From assembly GCF_901000735.1 (NCBI RefSeq), contig NC_081547.1, forward strand, positions 6,014,001 through 6,078,000: a DNA stretch of 64,000 nucleotides, in the 5' to 3' direction. The stretch comes from Corylus avellana. Lineage: Eukaryota; Streptophyta; Magnoliopsida; Fagales; Betulaceae. A model generated the notes under the pieces. It did no database searches and was not told where the DNA came from. It worked only from the letters and a program-made list of their open reading frames with translations. Positions 47,201-60,591 of the stretch are shown one piece after another. Each line of letters starts with the position of its first letter. The stretch's first letter is position 1. Made by a program: the position numbers and the translations under genes.

Positions 47201-48761
47201 CTGAAAAGTATGCTGAAATGAACCAATAAGAAAATTGTCCTTGAGCGTAGATTTTGGTATAACGCTGCTCAGTTAAGTCAGAGCAGATTTCGCAACTTAC
47301 ATAAAATTCTAAGTTTATGAACATGTATCCAATTTGGCATACAGTCAATAGCTATGAAACTTGCCACAAAAAATCCCTAAAAGCTAGAGTCTATGATACA
47401 CATTATATACACATCATGGAAACTAAAATGCTATAAGAGTAAGACGTAAATCTGTTATATATGCAAATAAGCAATAGGAAGAAGAAAATCTTCCTAAGAC
47501 TATTCTCTTCCACCACCCCACTCCAAAATAAAACGGGAAAAAGAAAATCCCCAAAACACCACTAAATAGAAAGGAAAGTAAGATGACATATACAAAACTA
47601 AAAGCGAAAGGACAAATTTTTTAAAGGTCATCCTCCACTATTACATCATTATAGTAGAACCCATCCTACAAAACTGAGAAGGCATGTTATTGTGGAGAGA
47701 CAGCGCATTTGGCATAGATAAAAGCACATCCAGGTTTCTTTCCTTTTTCTTTTTTCTTTGAGGATTTCCCTTCACAAGAATTTCTTCTATGGCACTTAAG
47801 AGTATCTGATAGGACTCTCTCTATACCTTTTCGGAAGACTTCACACAGGTGATTTGCTCAAGGCACAAGGGTCAAAATGACTGTCTATAGGTGTCAAATT
47901 AATAAGATTGGCATACTGGCTAATAAGAACTGTGGTCCTAATTAAGAAATTTATTCAGGATAAGCATTCAGCTAAACAATTCAGGATAAAAAAAATATAT
48001 TAATTAAATGAGTAAATTCGTCATTTGAGCATTGACTTCACGGTTTTCCTTTACTCTCGGTTAGAATTTTTAGTTCGGAATATTAGAATATTAATTAAAT
48101 GAGTAAATTCGTCATTTTTTATTAACTTAAATCAATATTCGTGAATAATAAAAACTTCAAAAATTCATTTCCAATTTAGCGCTACAGAAACCAAAATTAA
48201 ACCTTAGAATATATACACTCCTATCTGACAAACTTAGCACTTAAAAAACTGAAATCTAATTAATTTCCAATGGCCTAGAGTGTTTGATTCACAGAACCAT
48301 GGCAGAAAAAGCTATGAGATAGTATAAGCTTGTACTTAAAACGTGGAAAATGCAGCTAAATTTTCCATGCAAGAGGCTTTAAAAACCATAGCCATGGGGG
48401 AATGGTCAAAAAGCTTATATACAGTCAGTTTCCCTCCCTTTATTTTCCTTCAAACTCACATTCATTGGGCCATGTAATTAGGTTAAATTTGGGTAGTTCA
48501 TTTTACAGTCGGTTTCTAATTGTTCTTTGAGCAATGAAGATCACTCAAAATCTCCAAGATTCTAAAGAGAGAGAGGGAGAGAGAGGAGAAGAAGAAGAAG
48601 AAATGGAAAACTCCCATAAACCAAACGCGCCCTAAGTAACAAGAATGTTCGTTATATTTGAATCAGACAATTACAAGCGGTAAAAGAGAAGTGAGTGGTA
48701 ATGTTGTAAATACGAGAGATATAGAGAGCAGAGATCGAACCTGTCGGTTAGGCTGATGCAT
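44291..48761 (-). CDS. DMS3: DMS3-like protein (DEFECTIVE IN MERISTEM SILENCING 3; SMC-hinge-type RdDM factor)
   Basis: DMS3 works with DRD1 and RDM1 (DDR complex) to bring Pol V to chromatin in RNA-directed DNA methylation. Six exons, 48761-48741, 47200-47095, 46923-46689, 45427-45236, 45154-44834 and 44465-44291, join in frame to 349 aa. Seen in order: a coiled coil ([28 protein letters not shown]), [13 protein letters not shown], then the hinge-like domain ([47 protein letters not shown]), [33 protein letters not shown] and [16 protein letters not shown], and a C-terminal helix ([15 protein letters not shown]). The order and spacing match Arabidopsis DMS3 (about 420 aa), but about 65 N-terminal residues are absent and exon 1 codes for only 7 aa, so the start is the least certain part. 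Intron 4 has a GC donor (TTAAG|GCAAG) with a normal AG acceptor. It may be a paralogue rather than DMS3 itself. Confidence 0.85.
45600..46060. mobile_element. Probable old MITE/transposon remnant in DMS3-like intron 3
   Basis: The left part (acttcctgaatttcaatgtc...) leads into an oligo(A) run and a GC-rich block with repeated 'ggtggc/gccaccc' motifs, very like the cores of the foldback elements at 6905 and 7909. No clear matching right arm was found. Confidence 0.35.
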
Positions 48762-48769
48762 GGCTGAGA

Positions 48770-51700
48770 AGAAGATGACTCAAAAGAGAGTCGCTGTCTT
48801 TCACTCCTCACTCAGCTTTGAAGATCGAGGGTTGAAATTCAAAACGGAGTGGCATTTGCGTCAATTTGTGGAACTCCGTTGTCATTTTGTAATGGCAATA
48901 AACCATCTGCAATTCAATTGCATGTCCACGTGTCCCAATTTCCATAATCCCCTTTTTTCTCCTTTACTAGAAAGTGTGGCCCACGCGCTCGTTTGAAATC
49001 TTGCCGTCTTCACTGTTGAATGAGTCAGCGAGAACGAATATAATTTTTCTTGTGTGATTTTTAAAATTAATAATAAATTAAAATTTAATATTAATTTTTT
49101 TAAAAAAAATTACTTTAATTTGAGAATACTCCTCTTTCTTGTTACTTTCTGTTCCAAGTTCTTTCTATTTTTCTTTATTTTATTTTATTTTTGTTATCAC
49201 CACCAATTATTTTTTTTCTTTAATAGAAAGAATATTTTCATCAATTGGCAAAGTTTTTTTTTTTAAACTGGGTTAAAAAAATTTTCTTCAACCTAATCTA
49301 TAAAAGTGATCATATCCATTTTTTTAATAACATATGATATGCACGTGAATTTTTAATAAAAATTATTTCAATTTTGTCTCTGCTATTAAAAAAATATGTA
49401 CATCTCACATGTTCAAGGGATACATGTCACTTTTATAAACTAAATTAAAAAAAATTCCTCCAAACTAATTTGAAAAAAAACTTTATCCCCAACCAATTAA
49501 TACTCATCCAAACTTATTAAATAAAATATATTTCATGATCACAAATCACAATGCATATTTAGGATTCATATGATTTAATTAGTGTGAATGCAAGCATGGC
49601 ATGTGCCACTCCCATTTATTTATAAAAAGAAAGAAGAGGATTTTGAAATTTGCGAAAAGTGCTTGAGGAAGGACGTCTTCCTTCCTCGACCGCTAATAAA
49701 ATGTTGGCGTTTATGTATAAAGTGTGAACAAATTCTGACTTTGTTGTAAATATGGACGTGGAACATTTGCTTTGAGTGCTGGTTGATATAAAAGAATTTT
49801 TTTTTTTTTTAATTTATTTAGGTGTTTCGTGTTTGGCTGTTACTTCCTTAACCAACAGGAAAAAAGAAAAACAAAAAACAAAAAAAGCAAAGAAAAAAAA
49901 GTCAAATATTCGTGCCGAAAGCATGCTGACTGACAGCATATTGTAGCTTGGTCTTGATTAGACCGGAATGGTCAAGGTTTCGATTTAATCCACATGATCA
50001 CGTGTCAGCCGTGACAAATCTGCCCACATATACAGATCTACTATGATTTGATTTAATTTACAATGGGTTTCATGCTGACCACTCAACATACCCACCCACC
50101 TATAGGCAAACACACCCATATATATCTTGCGATCAGAAGGTTCTCCTATGTCCTTCCTATTAAAAGGAAAAAAGAAAAAGAAAAAACGCGTAAAAAAATT
50201 TTGGCTTATTTAGAAAATCAAAAGCTGGTTCACATGTCAAAATACTATGCGGTGGCGGGCCAGTGTTGAGAGCAGAAGAAAAAATCTTTGGTCTATTGAA
50301 GATGCTTTGAAATTGAACCACACGCCACATGTCAAAAAAAAAAAAAAAAAAAAAAAAGTTCTACGTGTACGCGAATTTGACACGGGCTTGCTCAGTGATA
50401 TTTGTCATACTTTTTCGGCTCAGTTTTTCAAAGCACTTACTTTTACTTTAAAAGGCAACACATGCACCACATGATTTTTGTCACTCGCAAAATTCAATGG
50501 TGGAAAAGACGTAGGCCACATGAAAGAATTAAACAGCCCTCATGGTGCGACGCTGATACCATTGGACCACAACATCGTATGTTCAATATACTTATTACTT
50601 GCACCCAAGTTGTTGTTGTTGTTGTTGTTTTTTTTTTTTTTTTTTTGTCAAGGTTGGAGATACCTCAAATCCCTTTATGGAAAGGAGAAAATATTAAAAG
50701 GATGGCCTAAGATTTGAGAAGAGGATCTATTCTTTCATCATTTTCATGTAGCATGTGCATCTACACAAAAGCACTCCATTTGGTTGTTAAGACAACACAG
50801 GGAAAGGAAACATTCCAAGGATATGCCAATTTCCAGTTTCCATCGTTTGTTTGTTTGTTTCCCTTGATATAGAAGGTATCAGTTCAGCATGAGCGTGTTT
50901 TGTTTAATGCGTGTCGAGTTAATCACTTTTTTAGGAACAAAAAAAAAAAAAAGAAGTTGAGACCAAAATAGGAAGTGCCCCCATTCCATGGGAAGGTAAT
51001 TCTTACATTGCCATGGTCAAGACTCCAATTTCTTGCCCACATTACAAGCATGCTGACAGCTAGATTGACAAGAAACGGCTGCAATTCTAGGCAATAATAA
51101 GAGGAACAGAACATGTTTGCTTTATGCACAAAGCAAAATTAGAATATGATTATTATGAAGGTAATTATTGGATAATGCACTGGAAACCCCCCCTTTTTTT
51201 TATCTTTCCCTTTCAGTAAGGGAAATAACTACAAAACCGCATTCCCATGAAAACAGAACTCGGATATGGCAAGCAAAAGCTATTCAACTAAAATTCTTAT
51301 CTCATAAAAGTGATTAATTGAAGCATAGATTTATTGACGACACACTAAACAAAATAATTGTCTGATGATACATTTAACCAGAGTCCAGACATTGCTATTA
51401 ATGTCATTACAGAAGAAGTAAACTGCCTTGCAAAATTGGGAACCAAAAGTAGACCATCACATAGCTTGCAAAGGACAAAGGAGACAATAAATAAGAGCAC
51501 AGAAAATAAATGCCAAAACAAATAACTCATTATGCATCAAATTCATATATCTCATAAAACTTTGATCCCTCAGAGGGCACAAGCAGCAGTGGGTTTACAA
51601 GTAACATGCTGATTCACAAAGAACTAGGTAAATAACTAAAACTTTGAGAAACTGGCATAAAAATGATAAAATTAAAAAAAAAAAAAAAAAAAAAGAACAA

Positions 51701-51981
51701 AATTGTCTGATACTAATAACCAACAATAATACAGTCATTTTAACTGACAAATTTGATTCACCTAGCAAGAATACTTCCCTTATAACAGAATATGTATACT
51801 ATAAACAATCACAGAAAATTTGCTGCCCTACTTAGTCAAGAAGTAGTAATTGTTCTACTTTAGCCGGCACTGCATTCCCTTATAGGATCCACTGCTGTAT
51901 ATCAAAACCTGTAAAAGAAAGCTTTTAATCTGGTTCTCCACTACGTATTACCTATGGACTACACTAAATCTGATTCTCATA
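48770..51981. other. Intergenic, no gene seen
   Basis: DMS3-like promoter on the left and the bHLH 3' UTR on the right. In between are poly(A)/poly(T) runs (50335-50357, 50630-50646, 51676-51694) and AT-rich DNA. Small ORFs here are low complexity. A GA-rich leader (48566-48605) lies in the DMS3-like intron 1 nearby. Confidence 0.55.
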
Positions 51982-53817
51982 CTACCCAACTGAAGACAAT
52001 GGCTGTAAGGAGTTGGATTCCCGAGAAAATGCTGCAATCAACTTTTCCTTTGTCAATTGCTCAGATCCTTGAGACTTGATTACAAATGTATGAAACACAG
52101 TGTCATTTGCTGCGGCGATTTTCGACTCTACAACAGTAACTTGTGCATCTTTGAATGCTTGGATGACTCTTGATGCAGGGTGTGAATCTAAAGGGCAGCT
52201 CACCCTTACAATAACCTCATCATGGGCAGCTTGAATATCAACATTAGGAGGTCGATATAGGTTTTCAGTGTTCGAGTTACCCTCCAAAGTTGATGCATCT
52301 CTTGAAGTGCTCCCAAATCTTTCCCTCTCTACTTCCATGACCTTGAGCTTTGCCTGAAGCTCATTGATGTAAGCAATGGCATCTCCCAACAAGGAGGCTT
52401 TGTCCATCTTGGATATATTGGGCACAACAGCTCGTAATGCATAGAACCGTTGATTAAGCTTCTCCCGCCGCTGCCTCTCCGCCTCCACATGATTGAGCGG
52501 TTCTTCTCTTCCATTTGCAGGTTTTCTGCCTCGTTTCCTGGGTCTCCGTTCCTCCGCTGCACCTGCTCGCTCTTCCTTGCACGAGGCTTCGACATCTGAG
52601 TGCTCAGATTCAGCACTAAACGGCCGGGACATCACAGAAGGCCTTGAGGTGGCCCCTGAAAAATCAATTTGCATTTGCACCTGCTTTTGTGGCTGGTAGT
52701 GGTTTAGCCGATATTCTTCCATAACCCCATTAACACGCTCCTGTAAGTTATTTGGGGTCTGCGAACAATAAATTTCTGATGGACTCCCTTGTTTCCCACC
52801 ATGAATCTGTCCCCAACTTGAGCTATGGAGACCATTTCGTGGGCTGGGGTATGCAATCTTACTCCTATTAGGATAGACTTCCCATGGCCTCTCTTCCATC
52901 TTTCTAACAGCAAGTTTCTCCCGGTAAGGAGGACGAATCAAGTTACCCGAGTTCAAATCCTGCCCAAAGATCTTTGGAATTCCTTCCACTCTATCCACCA
53001 TCCCCAAATTCACAATAGGGGCATTTTCATCTTTCTTCTCACTCACCACCGGCAATGCTGGCACTAGCTTAACCTTTGTTAGTGAGGGATGTGCCGAAAA
53101 TGATGATCTTATTGACTGCAACAATTCTAAATTTTCACCCACAGATCTTACTGAACCCAACTCAACCACACCCACATCAGTTGTGACTAAAACAATGGTC
53201 TGGATTCCAGCAGATTTTGCAAGGAACGACCGGACACAATAATCAGACTGCGATTTCAGAGCATCCGGGAGCCACACATGCTTCCCGGACGCAAAGCACT
53301 TTCCTGGACCGCCCTCGCCTCGAGGGAATGAGAAATACATCGATGCAAGAAAGAACATCTCCGTATCGGTAACCCGGTCCAATCCTAAGGCATAATTATC
53401 CTCATCCGATCCCCCAAACAATTTGTGCAGCTTCTGAAGCACCCTTTTCCTCATCTTCTGCTGAGTCTCATCCCCCAGGCGAAGATTAAGAATTCGCATA
53501 GCTTCAGGCTCCTCCCCCTCCTTAGGCTCCCTACAAGACCCATCCCCCCACCCCAAAACCCAATCCCCTGACTTGGACCTTGAAAGTTGCCAAAAGATTG
53601 CATAATTCCAGCTAAAGTTCGAGGCGTTCGGGCTCTCCACGAGATCCGAAAGCGTGTTTTGCAAATGCTCATCACTTCCCACAGCCATTAACAAATTTTC
53701 ATTTGGAACCGAGCTCGATAGCAAGTAATCGAAAGCCCGAGTCCCCAGAACCGCCGCAACCATGGTCTTCTCCTCATCATTCCACACCGCACCACCCAAA
53801 CCCGCCTCAATCTTCAT
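51982..53817 (-). CDS. BHLH13: bHLH transcription factor, JAM2/bHLH13-like (subgroup IIId)
   Basis: Single-exon ORF of 611 aa. The N-terminal bHLH-MYC_N domain (about residues 15-215) includes the JAZ-binding region (FDYLLSS...NEN), [25 protein letters not shown] and [14 protein letters not shown] basic patch [17 protein letters not shown] leads into the bHLH domain at about 441-492 ([48 protein letters not shown]). The residues H, E and R of the basic region needed for E-box/G-box binding are present. An ACT-like C-terminal domain covers about 530-590. Arabidopsis JAM proteins bind the same G-boxes as MYC2 but repress, and so dampen jasmonate responses. The domain order and sequence fit AT1G01260 (JAM2). 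The 5' UTR probably has an intron with a donor near 54127 (CTG|gtgtgt). Confidence 0.92.
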   Translation of the reverse strand: MKIEAGLGGAVWNDEEKTMVAAVLGTRAFDYLLSSSVPNENLLMAVGSDEHLQNTLSDLVESPNASNFSWNYAIFWQLSRSKSGDWVLGWGDGSCREPKEGEEPEAMRILNLRLGDETQQKMRKRVLQKLHKLFGGSDEDNYALGLDRVTDTEMFFLASMYFSFPRGEGGPGKCFASGKHVWLPDALKSQSDYCVRSFLAKSAGIQTIVLVTTDVGVVELGSVRSVGENLELLQSIRSSFSAHPSLTKVKLVPALPVVSEKKDENAPIVNLGMVDRVEGIPKIFGQDLNSGNLIRPPYREKLAVRKMEERPWEVYPNRSKIAYPSPRNGLHSSSWGQIHGGKQGSPSEIYCSQTPNNLQERVNGVMEEYRLNHYQPQKQVQMQIDFSGATSRPSVMSRPFSAESEHSDVEASCKEERAGAAEERRPRKRGRKPANGREEPLNHVEAERQRREKLNQRFYALRAVVPNISKMDKASLLGDAIAYINELQAKLKVMEVERERFGSTSRDASTLEGNSNTENLYRPPNVDIQAAHDEVIVRVSCPLDSHPASRVIQAFKDAQVTVVESKIAAANDTVFHTFVIKSQGSEQLTKEKLIAAFSRESNSLQPLSSVG

Positions 53818-55545
53818 CTCTCAACCCCCAAAAATAAATTACCCACAATAAAAAATCTCTAATTTTCAATACCCAGATCAAATCTCGGTCCCCAAAACCC
53901 TTTAAGCAATGAAAAATCCCTGCTTTTCTAGCACTAAGCTCAAATCCAATACGTTACAATAGACCAAAAACAACAAACCCCACATCATTTTCTTAAACCA
54001 TAGCTACAAATTCAGATCTCACAAGCTCTAAATCTTTAAGTACAAAGAAAACCCAGGAAAAGAAAGAAACCAAAATTGAGCAAGAAAAAACAACAACAAT
54101 AGAGGAATTGAGAAAGATAATACACACCAGTTTTGGCTAGAGAAATGGGATCATGAAGCGGCGGTTGGTTAAGACAGCAGAGTAAATAATAGTCTCAGTG
54201 TAAAGATTCCCGGGTAAGTGAAAGTTCAATTGGGGATATAAAATTCTTCCAGGAAAACAAACAGGCAGTTAGTTCACAAACAATAACGAGAGCGAACGCC
54301 TTCTCTTTCTCTCTTCTCTTTCTAGCAAAGTGAAGGTCAGACTGGGAGGAGGGGAACAAATGGGGTTTTTCATTTTTAATTTCTTTGATAAATCTTAAAC
54401 TTTCATAAAAGATATAACCATGGTTAACAAGGTTTTGGCGTTGGAAATTAACTATGGTTAATTCGTTGGAGGTTGAGAAGTAGTCGGCAACAATTTTTTT
54501 TTGTGTTGGTTTGTTTGTTTGCTGCTGAGCGACACAGTGGGAAACAGGCGAAACACCTGATATACTACTCGCAGTCGCAGATGATTATTTCATGTTACTT
54601 TTTTTCTACTGTTTATCTCCTTGATAATAAATGCCTTTGCTTCATAATAATTTCTTCTTTATGTTTTTTTTTTCTTGGACAGAAAAGGACATAAAAGGCT
54701 TTGCTTGATAATTATTATTTTTTTTTTCTACTTTTAAAATAACAAATATTAACAGATAATTTAAAATAAAAAAATATTTACTAAACACTTAAAATTACTT
54801 TTATTTTTATTTCCTATGTAACACTTTTTCTAAAAGTTCCAACAAATGGAGATAAAAAAAATTTGGTAATTCTCTTGCCAAGAAGAGGTTGGCAATAATT
54901 ATTTCTTTCAATAAAGAAAGGGACACGATAACTCGGTGCACATGTATAACATGTGACTCTTTTTTTTCTGAGCCATACAGGAAAAAGTAAGTGGAATGTA
55001 CAACATGTGACATGGTTATTCTTATTTTTCCCACTTTGTTTCTTTTCTTTCGGAATAAAACGCAGAGCCAGAGTACTGTTTCCTCAAATTATATTTTTAA
55101 AAGTTATGGAATTCTAAAATTTTCCAAAGATTTTTTTCTTACTTTCATATATATATATATATATATATATATTACACATTGATATCAAATTAAACAAAGA
55201 TCCAAAGTTAGGTAACGAAGGTACAATTATTTTCTTTTTCCACGAAATCATTCAAGAGAAATGTTTTGACTGTCCATCTTTCAATATTCAAAACTATAGT
55301 ACTCACTTAACTTTCCAAAATGTTGACCGTTTCATTGAAATTTTGACTTCCACTTTTGGTGTTCTCCTTATTAGAACTTACGGTTTAGGGAAGAGAGATG
55401 AGAATTAAATTTTTTTTTAAAAAAAAAAAAAAAAAAAAAACTCAAGTGAATTAAAGTTGTTCGGCCAATTGCATACGTCTACACATCAAAACTTTTTTTT
55501 ATAACTAAATTTTTCCTTGATATATTTAATTGCGTACAATATTCT

Positions 55546-56360
55546 ATTTATATATAAAAAGTATGAACTTTACAAGTGTTTTATACTTTTACATTAACAA
55601 CAATAAAGTTAATTTATCATTTATAATTCTTGTCTCTTGATTTATTGTAACTATAGTCTATTGATTTATTGTAACTCTTAACTCTCGAGTTCTTTGTCTC
55701 TTGAGTTATTGTAACTCTTGTCTCAATAAGCCTTCGCAAACCTAATGGTAGATCACGTATATTGAGGTTTGGGCGAGAAATGGCTTATATGGCTTGAATT
55801 ATAACATCAACTGCTATGACCGAAACATGGACTTCGGTGACTCTTGGCCGACATCAACTACTATGGCTGTACTTGAACATCAGCAACTTTTTGGCCATGA
55901 TCAACTATTAGGGCCGGAATAGAGCCAATTGTTAGCCTGAAATTGACCACATGGGCCGGAATAATAATAAATAAATAAATGTTACATAACATAAAATCAA
56001 AAGGTGCAACATCAAAATGGCTAAACTGGAAAATAAATAAACTCTGCGACAACTGCTTCTTGTGAAACAACCAGTCTATAGGCTTCAGCTAGTGACACGT
56101 AGATCCTACGATTCTACCATATATGTCTTTTTCATTCCGTCGAAAATCGATTTTACGAATGATGGAGTATTCGTCGAAGCTTCGGAGGATGAATAAAGTT
56201 AATTTATTTATAGAGAAAGAGTATGAACGTTATACTTTATACTTTTACATTAACAACAATAAAATTAATTTATCATCTGTAACTCTTGTTTCTTGATTTC
56301 TTGTAACTCTAAACTCATGAGTTATTTGTCTCTTGAATTATTGTAACTCTTGTCCCAATA
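55546..56360. repeat. Direct-repeat pair (about 155-180 bp) flanking about 480 bp; possible TRIM-like element
   Basis: Copy 1 (55546-55728) and copy 2 (56206-56360) share 'gtatgaac(t/g)tta', 'ttttacattaacaacaataaa', 'ttaatttatcat', 'tgtaactct' and 'ttattgtaactcttgtc(t/c)caata'. Copy 1 also has an internal expansion of the 'cttgatttattgtaact' motif. The spacer has no coding domain. The arrangement fits small LTRs around a non-coding interior, but no TG..CA ends or primer-binding site were confirmed. Confidence 0.45.
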
Positions 56361-58966
56361 CTCATCATCCTACGTGAAAATTGTTTTCTAAAAAAATAAA
56401 AAATAAAAAAACTTAATCCCCTCACAAAGAAGATCTATGAATATCCCTATCAATAAGTTTCATTCATGCTTTCTTATTGCTTATTTTTTAATTCATTTTC
56501 TTAGTCTTTAGATTCGTCATAATTTATCCTCTCTCTCTCAATCAAGTGCAAGTGCTGTGTTTGTGTGGAACATTTGTAAGGTTTATTGTAGGCAAAATAA
56601 AACGAGGTTGACCGCGTGGGTCCAAAACCTTAAGAGAAGAAAAGAGATACAACCAAACGATCCTATCGACCATTGGTTTATGATTTATTCTTCTTAGGTA
56701 TCATCATTTTGAAAGTTACAACAAAAAGAAATCCTAGGAAATCAAAAAAGTTAAAGGGAAAAAGAAAGAAATCTGATAAGTTTGAGGTTTGAAGCTTAAT
56801 AAAGATTATAAAACTACTTGGGGCTGTAATTGTAAAGCAGTTGGTGGCCCTTAATTGAGTAGAATCAAAGGCAACAAAAAAGTTGAAAGTGATTCCAACC
56901 CAAAGATGTGTGGCCTCATTTTCACTCTTTTTTTAAAAGTTGGGGTGAATTCATAATTAACAATTTTTAAATAATAATAATAATATTTATATCTATGTAA
57001 AATTATGGAAAGTAGTAGGATGAGGAAGAGAGAGTAAATCGGAAATTACCAAAAAATACAAGTCAAGCGTTAATTATTATTATTATTATTATTATTATTC
57101 ATACATCACGCACACCGGTCGAACATCACGCGTTTTGGGCGGCTCCATCATCCCCATTGCAGAAGAAACACGTTTGGCACTGCAAGCAAGCGCCACGTGT
57201 TTAAGGCATGTGGGCCTATTAAAACGTGTCGAGATGTCATGGATCCTCGATTACATCTAACAAATTAAACCGATAAGAAACTCGCCCGAGAGAGAGAGAC
57301 TGAGAGAGCACTAAAAAACAGTGAGGAAGCTCGTGAACAGCATGTGAACGTGAACCTAGGGATGTGTGATGAAGCACGTGATCTACATTTAATATTCTGC
57401 TTTTAAATATTTCCTGTAACGTGTTTGGCGTGTGTCCCTATTTTTCTATTGCCTGACGTGGCATTGCCTTCTTTCTCACTTTTTTTTTTTTTCATTTCCT
57501 CAGATTTTTTAGTTGGTTATGATGCAACTTGCTGGTTTCGTGTAGTGTGGCACTAATAACTACACCTTCATTTTATTTTCGTTGAGTTGGAGGATTATTT
57601 TTCACGCCAAAAAATAAGTTTTGAGAATTTTTATGTCTTAGATTTAGTATGTTCATATTAAATGTGTCTCATAACTGAAGTTATACATGAGTTAATAGAA
57701 TCTGATATCAAAGATATGATTTGATTATATTTATGACTTTTTAATTTCATAGTATTTAGTTATATTTTATCATAGATAAGAGACTTTATGCTCTTAATCT
57801 TTTCTCAGATAATTCCAAAAGATTTTTGTTGAATGATTTGATGTCGTAGTACTTATTAGCATTTTGATTAGAAGATGGGTAAAAAATTAACTCAATCTTT
57901 TTTGATAGGGCCGCAAAAAGTGGTATAGGAAGCAAAGCCTAAAAACATGAGAAGAGAAAGACTCATAAACCATTTTCAAACCCTCACTGGCAAGCAAGTC
58001 AACAAATACTAAAATAGATGTTGAAGAATGAAAGGCACTGAATCGATCTACGGCATTGACTCAATGGGCCATCATCTCATTGGCCCGTTATTCAAAGCGA
58101 CGTAGTTTTTATATTTCTTCTCCTTCTCCTTGCATAGCTTTTAACTCGTGAGTTTTTTTTTTTTTTTTCAAAGAAAGGACCACATTTGATTTACATGGCC
58201 ACAGAAACTTGGGCTTCGCCATCACGGAAGATGATAACAATTCCACCCAACTTAACTTTTCTATCCTTAATCCTTACACCATCGAAATTTGCTTTTGTCA
58301 CAGGAATCCTATAATTGGAGGGTGTTGCACGTGTAGAATGTGCGTAGTGTGTAGTGTGTGCGAAAGTGCGTAGTACTGTGTCCTACCCTAGATTTTGCTA
58401 CTTTGCTTCACATGGTCGGTACATTGAATTTGGCCAAGTCTTAATTCAGGCGTCCTGAAAAAAACTGTCCATTTTCAAGCTCTTTTCATGTGGTAAAACT
58501 TCCAATATAAGTTGATTTTGACCTGAAAAAAGAACATCACTTTTTTTTTAAAAAAAAATTCACTAGTGTCAAACCCTAATTAAATCTCCTTTTAGAGACT
58601 GATAGGGTGCTTGAGTGCAACAGCCATAGGTTTTTAATTATGGTCTCTCCCTCCATTGATTAATTATGGTACGAAAAATGAGTAACCGCAAAACAAAGTC
58701 GCTAGTCGTTAGTCACTAGTCGCTAGTCGCTGACTTCTTTTAAATTTGTAATTAGGTTCGACAAACTCTGATGATTTGAGGAAAAGCTCAAAAATAATTT
58801 ATGGTCTATTTTTTATAAATAATAATAATAATAATTTTATGAAAATTAAAGACCAATAATGTTTTTGGTTTGCCAATTATTTTCACGAAAAAATATATAT
58901 ATTTTTTTTTAAAAAAATAGCCTTAGATTATCAATTCTAGCTATTTTACTACGTCTACATATAGGA

Positions 58967-59158
58967 TAGGGCAGTGATATACATCACACAGGCGTGCATG
59001 AACAGTCATGCACGCCCGTGTGATTTAATTATAAAATATAATTAAAATATTATATTTTAATAGTTTAATTATAAAAATTAAAAATTAAAAAAATAAAAAT
59101 TAAACACGGGCGTGCATAACTGTTCATGTACACTCATGTGATGTATATCACTGCTCTA
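58967..59158. mobile_element. MITE with about 55-bp inverted ends and tagga duplication
   Basis: The left end tagggcagtgatatacatcac and the right end gtgatgtatatcactgctcta are inverted repeats. Pairing continues through 'gcgtgcatgaacagt(c/t)atgcacgcccgtgt'. The pentamer tagga flanks both sides (58962-58966 and 59159-59163). The core is A/T-rich. It would fold into a long hairpin. Confidence 0.75.
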
Positions 59159-60428
59159 TAGGATAATACTAGACATTTCGACACTTTTTCCTAAATTCCT
59201 TTTCTCAAATGATCTAGTCCATTTAATAAATAAATAGTTTTATATATATTTTTTTTTTCTCAAATGAATGTGGGATTCAAATTATTTGGAAAAAAAGTTT
59301 TGAGATGCTTAGCAGCCCTCTATATTCTTTAATTTTGCAGTTTACGTACATAGTGACATATTCAAGCTATTGATCTAATGACAATAATTTAATTAGGCTA
59401 CAATATTGTTTATAATTAACTTACACGTGAAATCCAGCTACTATTTTTATAAAAAAAAATATTACCTTGATTCTTTCTGCTTCCAATTGTTGCATGCATG
59501 AGATCATAATTCCTATTTAACTTTTATGAAGTCACGTAAATAATTAACATATTAAGGAAACATATATATTAGTGGAATGCAATTAATATTTAAAATTAAA
59601 AAAGCATTGTAAATTTGTTTGATCCACATTGATTGTTTCAAAGACGTGACTAAGGTTTTTCTTATGATGTTTTAGAGGAACATGTAGATTTATCAAAAAT
59701 TTGTTTGTTTCTTTTAAAGGTTCCTCACAAAAATAAACAACCAATCTGTCTTTGATATTTTCTTCCATATATACCTAAGAGGCATTGGTCTTAATTAGAT
59801 ATCTTAGGCTCTGACCCTAGTGTTAATTTACACTCATCATCATCATTTGACCTTTTACATGCATTTGATATACCGATTACCTCAAGGAGTCAATGGTCTT
59901 TCATGAATAACTTTTTTAACTTTTTTTGTTTTTGTCGGTCAGTGAGTGATGTTTAATTGTGTTGTGATTGATATCGATCACATGCATTTGCATTAAACTG
60001 ATGATTAAGAAAACGGTTGTTAATTTCTTTTCAGTCTCTTCCAAAGAACCAGCACCCGAAATTTTGTTAAGAAAAAAATAAAGAAAGGAGGAAATAGAGG
60101 AATTGTTTAACTCAATTCCTTTTCCGTCCATTTCTAATGGGCATGGGCCTACGATCCAAAGCTTTGTGAAGCTCAGTTTAGGCAATATTCAGCCATGGGC
60201 CATGGCCCATAGGCTTCAATAAAATAGATAAACACCGCTCTTCTAAAACGTTCAATTGTAGAATGGGTTTAAAATCACGTCACTCATTATTCAAGATAAT
60301 GACTTTATCTTAAGTTTAAGACAATGAAATATATCCAGAAAAATTGTAGGAGACAATATTTCTTCTATTTTTTAGCATTTAATATTTAGTTGAATTGGTT
60401 TCTAAATAAAAATGTATATATAGACTTT

Positions 60429-60591
60429 TGAGTAATAGTAGGGACCATCTTTTTATCCTCCTAAAGCTGATATAGCTTTTAAAATTACCATTAAATTTTA
60501 GATGAATCATGCTTGAATTTTGATCCAATGATGATTTCGAAAGCCACATCATCTTTAGAAAGATAAAAAGATGGTTCTTAGCATTACTCTA
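60429..60591. mobile_element. MITE (gagtaat...attactc type)
   Basis: The left end gagtaatagtagggaccatctttttatc and the right end gataaaaagatggttcttagcattactc are imperfect inverted repeats around 'ttaaaattaccattaaatttt'. It is similar to the MITE at 39836-39975 and, in its core, to that at 16511-16678. Confidence 0.65.
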
